Part shown: piece by piece, positions 5,608 through 10,975 of the stretch | How positions within the stretch are numbered: position 1 is the first letter of the stretch | Layout: every line of letters begins with the position of its first letter | From: JAHBVY01 sp964415255 | GTDB lineage: Bacteria; Myxococcota_A; Polyangia; Polyangiales; Polyangiaceae | Assembly (NCBI GenBank): GCA_964415255.1 | Contig: CAYQAC010000171.1 | Coordinates: 1 to 10,975, forward strand | Direction: 5' to 3' | DNA: 10,975 nucleotides | Notes under the pieces: generated by a model | Seen by the model: the letters and a program-made list of their open reading frames with translations, nothing else | What the model was told of the DNA's origin: nothing | Databases searched by the model: none | Position numbers and translations under genes: made by a program

Positions 5608-6848
5608 AGCGGCGACCACGAGACGAGCTGAGCGGCAGCGCCCCCAAGAGCGCCGCGCCCAGCGCGCCCCCCAAGAGCGACGCCCCCAGCGGGCGCCCCA
5701 CGCGCGGCGCGGGGCGCTTCGCGCTGCTCGGGCTGTGGCTTGTGCTGGCCCTCGCGCTGCTCCTCGCTTACCCGCTCATCGTCCGCAGCGAGGCGCTGTT
5801 CGCCGCCAACTGGCAGCGCAGCTTCGCGCTGTTTGGCTTGGTGCTGGTCCCCTGGGTGCTCTTTCGCACAACCCTCGGCGAGGACCAGCGCGTCCCGCGC
5901 CTCTTGCTTGGCAGCGTGCGGCCGCTCACCAGCGGGCCGCGCGGAGTGCGGGTGTGGCTCAGGGACTTGCCGGGGGCGCTGCGCGCCGTAGCGCTCATCG
6001 GCTTCATTTTGGCGCTGGCGCGCCCGGTGGCCACCGTGGCGCCTCAGAGCACCACAGAGGAGGGCATTGATCTGGTGGTGGTGCTCGATCTGTCAGGCTC
6101 GATGCGCGCCGCGATCGATCAGCTGCCAGAGCAGCTCACGAAGTACCTGCCGAAGCGCGCGCCGGGCGTGCGCCCCACGCGGCTCGACGCCGCGAAGGCG
6201 GTGATCCGCGACTTCATCGCGCGACGTAAGACCGACCGCATCGGGGTGGTGGTGTTCGGGAAGGAGGCCTACGTGCTCTCCCCACCGACCCTCGACTACC
6301 AGCTGCTCGACACGCTGGTGGCGCGCATGAGCCTCGATCTGATCGACGGTGGCGCCACGGCGATCGGCGACGCCACGGGGGTGGCGGTGGCGCGCCTCCG
6401 CCGCAGCACCGCCAAGAGCAAGGCGATCGTCCTTTTGACTGACGGTGACAACAACGCCGGGCAGCTCGCGCCAGAGTACGCCGCGCACCTGGCGACGGTG
6501 GTGGGCGCCAAGGTGTTCACCATCCAAATCGGCGACGGCGAGATGGCGGAGGTCCAAGACCGCTTCGATCTCTTGGGGCAGCCGCGCTACGTGTCGGTGC
6601 CGTTCCCGGTGAACCCTGAGCTGCTCAAGGCGATGGCGGACAAAACCGGCGGGGAGATGTTCGTGGCGGCGGACGCCACCGCGCTCGAGGCGAGCTTCCA
6701 CAAGGTGCTCGATCAGCTCGAGCGCACGCGCTTTGAGGCGAGCATCTCAAGCTTAGAGGAGCTCTACCGCTACTTCTTGCTGCCGGCGGTGCTGCTGGTC
6801 GCGCTGGAGGCGCTGCTCCACGCCTTCGTGCTCCGGAGGTTCCCGTGA
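5604..6848 (+). CDS. batA: BatA-like VWA membrane protein
   Basis: Inner-membrane protein (414 aa) with a VWA domain. A basic Ala/Pro/Ser-rich cytosolic tail (1-36) leads to membrane helices at about 38-58, 73-88 and 126-142. The VWA domain (about 155-370) and a final helix (about 388-409) follow. The metal-site residues are intact: DLSGS (Asp162, Ser164, Ser166), Thr252 in GGATAIG and Asp280 in LLTDGDNN. The loop after the second helix is Arg-rich, which places the VWA domain in the periplasm. Between the first metal-site motif and the conserved RLDAAK helix there is a run of about 25 residues (168-192), longer than the corresponding run in the next gene's VWA domain. ATG 5604 overlaps the preceding stop (ATGA), with GAGGG at 5595-5599. 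The stop overlaps the next GTG. VWA domains with this site bind protein partners through a divalent metal. BatA is expected to pair with BatB and with the BatD-type proteins; the ligand is unknown. Confidence 0.92.
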   Translation: MKRRPRDELSGSAPKSAAPSAPPKSDAPSGRPTRGAGRFALLGLWLVLALALLLAYPLIVRSEALFAANWQRSFALFGLVLVPWVLFRTTLGEDQRVPRLLLGSVRPLTSGPRGVRVWLRDLPGALRAVALIGFILALARPVATVAPQSTTEEGIDLVVVLDLSGSMRAAIDQLPEQLTKYLPKRAPGVRPTRLDAAKAVIRDFIARRKTDRIGVVVFGKEAYVLSPPTLDYQLLDTLVARMSLDLIDGGATAIGDATGVAVARLRRSTAKSKAIVLLTDGDNNAGQLAPEYAAHLATVVGAKVFTIQIGDGEMAEVQDRFDLLGQPRYVSVPFPVNPELLKAMADKTGGEMFVAADATALEASFHKVLDQLERTRFEASISSLEELYRYFLLPAVLLVALEALLHAFVLRRFP

Positions 6849-8878
6849 GGTTCGCGCACTCGGAGTGGCTGTGGGGCGCGGGCATCGCGGCGCTGGTCGC
6901 CGCCTTGCTCATCTGGGGCGGCGTGCGCGCGGCGCGCGCCGTGGGTCGCTTCGGGCACGAGGCGCAGGTGCTGGGGCTCATCACCAGTCAGGCACGCGGA
7001 CGACGCGCCCTGAAGGGCGTGCTCCTGGTGCTGGCCGTCGCATCTGGCTTCGTCGCGCTGGCGGGGCCGCAGTACGGCCAAGGCTCACGGCTGATCCCCG
7101 CGACCAACCTCGACGTGGTGATCGTGCTCGACTTCTCCAAGAGCATGTACGCCCGCGACGTCCTGCCTTCGCGCATCGACCGCGCGAAGACGGAGGTCGC
7201 GCGCCTCGTCAGCTCGCTGCCCGGCGCGCGTTTTGGGGCGGTCGCGTTCGCGGGCGATCCGTTGAGCTTCCCGCTCACCAGCGACGGCGGCGCGATCGCC
7301 CAGTTCTTGCGGCAACAGACGCCCAACGACATGCCGGTGGGCGGCACCGCGATCGGGCGCGCACTGGAGGCGGGGCGCGATTTGCTCCGCCGCGATCCGC
7401 TGAGCGAGAAGCACGCGCGCGTGATGGTCCTGGTGACTGACGGTGAAGATCTGGAGGGCGATCCAGTCTCCGTCGCTGCCTCCGCGGGGCAAGAGGGCGT
7501 CACCATCCACGTGGTGCAAATCGGCGGGCGCACCCCGGAGCCGATCCCGGAGGTGAACGACCAGGATGAGATCGTGGGTTGGCGCACGGACTCCGCGGGC
7601 AAGCCGCTCACCACAGCGCTGACGCCCGAGGGTGAGGCGCAGCTCGCGCAGATCGCCGAGCGCGGCAAGGGCACCGTGGTGCGCGCTGAGAAGGGCGAGG
7701 TCGGGATCCGAGAGATCACGTCTCGCCTCTCCCAGCTGATGACCGAGGAGCTCTCGGAGCGGGAGGAGCGCGTCTACGCAGACGTGTTCCACTACCCTGC
7801 CCTGTTCGCGCTGCTGCTGCTCTTGGCGGAGGCGTTCGTGGCGCAGGCGCGCCGCCGGCGCCGCCCCGAGTGGACCCCACCAGCGCCTAGGAAGCGGCGC
7901 GCGACGCGCGCTCAGAAGCAGCGCGCTGAGGCGCCGCGCGCGGCGGTGGCGACGTTGCTCGCGCTCGGCGTAGCCCTCGGCTGCGAGGGCATCGATCGCG
8001 TGTTTGAGCGCAACGCGCCGGAGGTCGACCGCGCCATCTCGCTGCTGGAGGCGGGCGCGGCTGAAGACGCCACCCAGCTCCTCACGAGCTACCTCACCAC
8101 CGGTGAGTGCGAAGACGGCCAGATCGGCACACCTGAGCGCGTGCGCTCACGCCCCGCCGCGACGTTTGATCTTGGCCTCGGCTTGTTCCGCATCGCGGAG
8201 CAGTTCGGCGGCCGCTTCGGCGTGGGCGCCGATGGCGGGGTGACCCCGGAGGATCCTGGCGCCGCCCTGCGCAGCGCGCAGATCGACTGCGCGCTGCGCG
8301 TCGTGCGGTTGATCGGGGCGGACCCCGCGGTGCCGCTCGAGCTCCGCGCGCGGGCGCACTACCTAGCGGGTAACCTCGAGTTCTTACGCGGCGCCTTCGA
8401 CGAGGCGATCAAGCACTACGACGCCTCCTTGAAGATCACCCCGGGCCTGCCGGGGGACGCTGGCGACTCCATCGGGCGCGACGCCGCGTGGAACCGCGCG
8501 CTGGCGCTCCTGATGAAGGAGCAACAACAGCCCCCCGACGCCGAGCCGCCGGACGCCAGCCCCGACGCACAGCCCGACGCCAACCCCGACGCTGGGGAGC
8601 CGGAGGGCGGCGACGGCGGCGCGCCCGACTCAGGCGAAGACGGCGGCGATGGCGGCGAAGACGCGGGCGAAGACGCCCCGAGCGACGCTGGGGGCCAAAG
8701 CGAGGCCGGCCCGCCCGACGCGGGGCAGCCGCAGCCGCAGCAGCCCGAGCCGCCGCCGCCCTCCGTGAATCAAGACGACCGCATGCTCGACATGCTCGAG
8801 CGAGCCCCGACGCTCCAGCAAGAGACGGCGCGTAGGAACGCGCTGCAGCAGCGCGTGCGCGGGCTGGAGGACAAATGA
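6845..8878 (+). CDS. batB: BatB-BatC fusion: VWA membrane protein with C-terminal TPR part
   Basis: One 677-aa frame joins what are two genes in the Bacteroides batABCDE arrangement. BatB part: membrane helices at about 10-27 and 57-74, a VWA domain (about 88-300) with intact metal site (DFSKS, Asp96/Ser98/Ser100; Thr168; Asp199 in VTDGED), and a third helix at about 317-334. A very basic loop follows (335-365), then a second signal-like hydrophobic segment AAVATLLALGVALGC (366-380). BatC part: helical repeats including a TPR-like unit (about 499-533), a Pro/Asp/Ala/Gly-rich linker (about 560-641) and a conserved-looking end DRMLDMLERAPTLQQETARR (645-664). Basic loops face the cytosol, so both the VWA domain and the BatC part should be periplasmic. 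GTG 6845 has GGAGG 5 nt upstream and overlaps the batA stop. No stop codon separates the two parts. A GTG near 7946 could give a separate lipoprotein-like BatC, but it has no good ribosome site. Confidence 0.9.
   Translation: MRFAHSEWLWGAGIAALVAALLIWGGVRAARAVGRFGHEAQVLGLITSQARGRRALKGVLLVLAVASGFVALAGPQYGQGSRLIPATNLDVVIVLDFSKSMYARDVLPSRIDRAKTEVARLVSSLPGARFGAVAFAGDPLSFPLTSDGGAIAQFLRQQTPNDMPVGGTAIGRALEAGRDLLRRDPLSEKHARVMVLVTDGEDLEGDPVSVAASAGQEGVTIHVVQIGGRTPEPIPEVNDQDEIVGWRTDSAGKPLTTALTPEGEAQLAQIAERGKGTVVRAEKGEVGIREITSRLSQLMTEELSEREERVYADVFHYPALFALLLLLAEAFVAQARRRRRPEWTPPAPRKRRATRAQKQRAEAPRAAVATLLALGVALGCEGIDRVFERNAPEVDRAISLLEAGAAEDATQLLTSYLTTGECEDGQIGTPERVRSRPAATFDLGLGLFRIAEQFGGRFGVGADGGVTPEDPGAALRSAQIDCALRVVRLIGADPAVPLELRARAHYLAGNLEFLRGAFDEAIKHYDASLKITPGLPGDAGDSIGRDAAWNRALALLMKEQQQPPDAEPPDASPDAQPDANPDAGEPEGGDGGAPDSGEDGGDGGEDAGEDAPSDAGGQSEAGPPDAGQPQPQQPEPPPPSVNQDDRMLDMLERAPTLQQETARRNALQQRVRGLEDK
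8528..8767 (+). repeat. Low-complexity Pro/Asp/Ala/Gly/Glu linker coding region in the BatC part
   Basis: About 80 codons encode repeated PDA, PDAG, EDGG and DAG units, followed by PQPQQPEPPPPS. The linker is strongly acidic and should be disordered. It separates the TPR part from the C-terminal helical tail. Its DNA is a degenerate GAC-GCC/GGC repeat that produces long meaningless frames on both strands at this place. Confidence 0.85.
8866..8870 (+). promoter_or_regulatory. GGAGG before tandem ATG ATG of batD
   Basis: GGAGG stands 4 nt from ATG 8875 and 7 nt from ATG 8878. The second ATG has the better spacing, while the first makes the ATGA overlap with the preceding stop. Either start gives the same protein apart from one Met. 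Confidence 0.6.
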
Positions 8879-10800
8879 TGACGGCCCGTGCGCTCGCAGA
8901 GCGAGGGGCGCCTTGGTTCGCCTGGCTGACGATGCACGCGGCGCGGTGCCGTCCAACCCCCAAAACCAGGCTCCTGTTGGCATTGTCAGCTTTCCTGACC
9001 GCCTTCGCGATGTCAGGCCTCGCGAGCGCCGCGCCGCGACTCCAGACGGACATCAGCCGCTCCACGGTGGAGGCCAATGAGGCGTTCACCGTCACCCTGA
9101 CCATTCAGGACGCCGACAACCCACGGCAGCCCACCCTCAAGCTCCCGCCTGGCTTCGACCAACGCGGGCCGACCATCTCCACCCGCAGCCAGATCAGCGT
9201 GCGCGGCGGGCGCATCACGCAAACGCAGGGCATCAGCGCCACCTGGACCTTGGTGGCTAAGCGGCCCGGCGCCTACCTGCTCGGGCCCGCCTCCGTTCAA
9301 GTCGGTGACCGCCGCTACTCCGGGGAGGTGGTGCGGGTGCGGGTGGTGGCCGCCGGCAGCGCGCCGCGCGGCAGCAACTTCGATCCGTTCGGGGTGCTGC
9401 GCGGCTTCCCCGGCTTCGGCGACGAAGACGAGCCGCTCGAAGACTTGATCCCGCCGCCGCCGGATGAATTCCGCATGGATTCATACCCAGACTCGACGGC
9501 CTTCCTGCGCGCCGAGGTGAAGCCGGCGCGCGCCGTGGTGGGTGAGCCGATCGTCTACCGGGTGATCGCCTACGGCGCCCGCGGCCCCTTCAACGAGCAC
9601 CGCGCCACCGAGGCCTCGCGCGCCGACTTCCTGGCTTACCCCATCACGGAGAGCTCGTTCGGCGGTGAGGTCCATCGGGTGCAAATCGCCGACCGCACCT
9701 TCCACGCCGTCAAGCTCCGCGAGATGATCTTGGTGCCGCTCCGCAGCGGGGATCTGGTGATCGGGCCGATGTCAGCTGGCTTCTCGGGGCCGGCGTACGG
9801 TGTACGGCAGCCAGGCGGCGGGCTCCAACGCGAGAGCGCGTCGATCACGGTGCGCGTCACCGAACCGCCCGCTGATGGCAGGCCCACCGGCTACACCTTG
9901 GGGGACGTCGGCACCTTCAGCCTGAACGCCAAGGTGGAGCCACGGACACTGAAGCAAGGTGACTCCATCAACGTGACCCTTCGCCTTGAAGGACAGGGTA
10001 ACTTACCTTCAGCACTCAAGCCGCCTCAGCGCGCGGGGGTGGAGTGGCTCGAGCCGAACGTGAAGGAGCAGATCGATCCGCGCGGCGGCTCGCTCGGTGG
10101 CTGGCGGCGCTTCAGCTACACGGCGCGCATCTTGGCCACCGGCGAGGTGGAGCTCGGCGCCTTCACGCTGCCGTTCTGGAACCCCACGCGGCGGCGCTAC
10201 GAGACGATCGAGGCGACGCTCGGCAGCGTCCGGGTAGATGCTAACCCTGACTTGGTGGACGAGCCTGACCTAGGTGAGACACGCATCGAGGTCGCGCCGC
10301 GCATGGCGCTCAGCCCTGCCAGCCCGCGCCCAGCGCCACTCACGGATCAGGCGCCGTTCTGGCTCGCGCTGTTTGGCGCCCCGTTGTCGCTCTTGATGGT
10401 GCGCTTGAGCGGCCGCGCGGGCGCGCGCCTGCGCGCCGGCATCAAGCGCCGCAGCCAAGCCTCACAGACCCTCGCCGCCGAGGCGCTCTCCAAGGCCGCC
10501 GCCGCCACCAAGGCGGGCGAGCTGAAGGACGCCGCCAGCGAGTACGAGCGGGCGGTGTTGCACGCCACGGAGGGCGCGACCGGCGTCCGCGCGCGTGGGG
10601 TGCTGCGCGCTGAGCTAAAGGGCACCTTGGAGTCCGCCGGCACGCCACCTGAGCTGGCGAGCGACTTGGTGCAGCTGCTCGAGCTGTTCGACGCCGTGCG
10701 CTTCACTGGCGAGCCGCTCCCTGAAGACACCTCACGCCGTGTTCGTCAGCTGCTCTCCCGACTGGAGAAGCAGGGGCGCCCCGCCGGAGGCGCCGCGTGA
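8875..10800 (+). CDS. batD: BatD-like oxygen-tolerance family membrane protein
   Basis: BatD family protein (641 aa). A long n-region (1-31) precedes the signal helix (about 32-49), with probable cleavage ASA|AP after residue 52. The periplasmic part (about 55-485) contains repeated beta domains. First is a domain with the typical opening VEANEAFTVTLTI (65-77) and an acidic/Phe-Gly-rich break at 165-200. A second domain lies at about 208-330. A third holds the family-like RRFSYTARILATGEVELGAF (411-430) followed by FWNPTRRRYE (434-443). One membrane helix (about 493-510) leads to a basic stop-transfer and a cytosolic helical tail (about 528-632) with a TPR-like segment (AASEYERAVLH, 553-563). 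The tail resembles that of the DUF4381-like protein in layout. A later start at Met20 (nt 8932) would give a more usual signal length, but GGAGG and the stop-start overlap favour 8875/8878. The length fits the family. It probably binds the VWA proteins in the periplasm and MoxR/DUF58 inside; direct function is unknown. Confidence 0.93.
   Translation: MMTARALAERGAPWFAWLTMHAARCRPTPKTRLLLALSAFLTAFAMSGLASAAPRLQTDISRSTVEANEAFTVTLTIQDADNPRQPTLKLPPGFDQRGPTISTRSQISVRGGRITQTQGISATWTLVAKRPGAYLLGPASVQVGDRRYSGEVVRVRVVAAGSAPRGSNFDPFGVLRGFPGFGDEDEPLEDLIPPPPDEFRMDSYPDSTAFLRAEVKPARAVVGEPIVYRVIAYGARGPFNEHRATEASRADFLAYPITESSFGGEVHRVQIADRTFHAVKLREMILVPLRSGDLVIGPMSAGFSGPAYGVRQPGGGLQRESASITVRVTEPPADGRPTGYTLGDVGTFSLNAKVEPRTLKQGDSINVTLRLEGQGNLPSALKPPQRAGVEWLEPNVKEQIDPRGGSLGGWRRFSYTARILATGEVELGAFTLPFWNPTRRRYETIEATLGSVRVDANPDLVDEPDLGETRIEVAPRMALSPASPRPAPLTDQAPFWLALFGAPLSLLMVRLSGRAGARLRAGIKRRSQASQTLAAEALSKAAAATKAGELKDAASEYERAVLHATEGATGVRARGVLRAELKGTLESAGTPPELASDLVQLLELFDAVRFTGEPLPEDTSRRVRQLLSRLEKQGRPAGGAA
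10786..10790 (+). promoter_or_regulatory. GGAGG ribosome-binding site for the gene starting at 10800
   Basis: GGAGG lies inside the last codons of batD, 9 nt before ATG 10800, which itself overlaps the batD stop (TGATG). The site supports a real downstream start rather than chance openness of the frame. Confidence 0.6.
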
Positions 10801-10975
10801 TGGCGCACGTCGCCCCCGTGAGGCGTGAGCGAGCCCGCGCGCCGCAGCACAGCGCAGCGCCAACCGGGTGGCGGCGCGCAAGGCTCTTCACCCTGCCTGC
10901 GCTGGCGCTGCGGCTCACGCGGAGCGGCGGCGCGCTCGCGCAGGGCGCGCCCGGTGGCCCCAGCGCACAAGTCAT
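10800..10975 (+). CDS. 5' end of a probably exported protein (position of BatE)
   Basis: The frame from ATG 10800 is open to the window edge (58 complete codons). It starts on the last base of the batD stop and has GGAGG 9 nt upstream. The N-terminus is Arg-rich (VRRERARAP, residues 6-14; GWRRARLF, 23-30), then LFTLPALALRL and a possible cleavage site GALA|QG near residues 45-49. This reads as a long, somewhat weak signal peptide, because Arg39 and Arg42 interrupt the hydrophobic stretch. A start at the in-frame GTG 10818 would shorten the n-region. In Bat operons the gene after batD is often batE, which encodes a TPR protein that commonly also carries an SH3-like domain. None of that part is visible here, so the identity is inferred only from position. 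Confidence 0.55.
   Translation, partial: MAHVAPVRRERARAPQHSAAPTGWRRARLFTLPALALRLTRSGGALAQGAPGGPSAQV

Noticed and set aside
4858..5619. 253-codon minus-strand frame opposite the DUF4381-like gene
   Set aside because: Composition is that of an antisense shadow, and the plus-strand product has clear membrane and family features.
7946..8878. Separate batC gene starting at an internal GTG
   Set aside because: There is no stop codon before it and no good ribosome site; the basic loop before the hydrophobic segment is continuous with the VWA part. Kept as an alternative only.
2353..8966. Shared string CCAACCCCCAAA near 2360 and 8953
   Set aside because: Only 12 bases of C/A-rich sequence, one copy in a gap and one in the batD signal-peptide region; expected by chance at this composition.
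8436..9104. 222-codon minus-strand frame over the BatC linker and batD start
   Set aside because: It is mainly the reverse reading of the GAC/GCC repeat tract, giving an Arg/Ala-rich string with no domain.
1..10975. tRNA, rRNA, CRISPR array, insertion sequence or attachment site
   Set aside because: Scanned for and not seen: no spaced direct repeats, no transposase or integrase motifs, no terminal inverted repeats with target duplications, no RNA gene signature.

Overview
The window is one end-to-end piece of a very GC-rich bacterial chromosome. Dense coding, GC-rich third codon positions, GTG starts, and secreted proteins with Asp-Ala-Gly or Pro-Asp-Ala linkers suggest a myxobacterium-like lineage (Myxococcota). 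That assignment is an inference from style, not from a marker gene.

Layout. Positions 1-199 are non-coding and hold a cluster of G-runs and a GC hairpin just beyond the end of the first gene. Positions 200-1399 (minus strand) encode a 399-aa alpha/beta-hydrolase-fold protein. A 353-bp divergent intergenic region follows. Positions 1753-2277 (plus) encode a small exported protein with four cysteines and no recognised family. After a 207-bp gap with a credible sigma-70-type promoter and a 5'-leader hairpin, a tight plus-strand operon runs from 2485 off the right edge.

The operon is a Bat-type (Bacteroides aerotolerance-like) MoxR/VWA system: MoxR AAA+ ATPase (2485-3468), DUF58 protein with a degenerate VWA fold (3506-4387), a DUF4381-like membrane protein carrying an extra exported domain (4384-5607), BatA-like VWA protein (5604-6848), a BatB-BatC fusion (6845-8878), BatD (8875-10800), and the first 58 codons of another probably exported protein at the position where BatE would be expected (10800 to the edge). 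All junctions after DUF58 are 4-nt overlaps or a TGATG. The only real gap, between moxR and DUF58, is spanned exactly by a 13-codon ORF that touches both neighbours.

How it may work together. Positive-inside charge patterns place both VWA domains, the BatC TPR region and the beta domains of the DUF4381-like protein and BatD in the periplasm. MoxR, DUF58 and the C-terminal helical tails of the DUF4381-like protein and BatD lie in the cytoplasm. This fits a membrane complex with two VWA proteins and two partner proteins, remodelled or energised by MoxR. The molecular substrate of Bat systems is not settled, and nothing in the window identifies it. The overall system is a known type. The distinctive points are the BatB-BatC fusion with a lipobox-like internal segment, the enlarged BatD-like partner, and the coupling mini-ORF.
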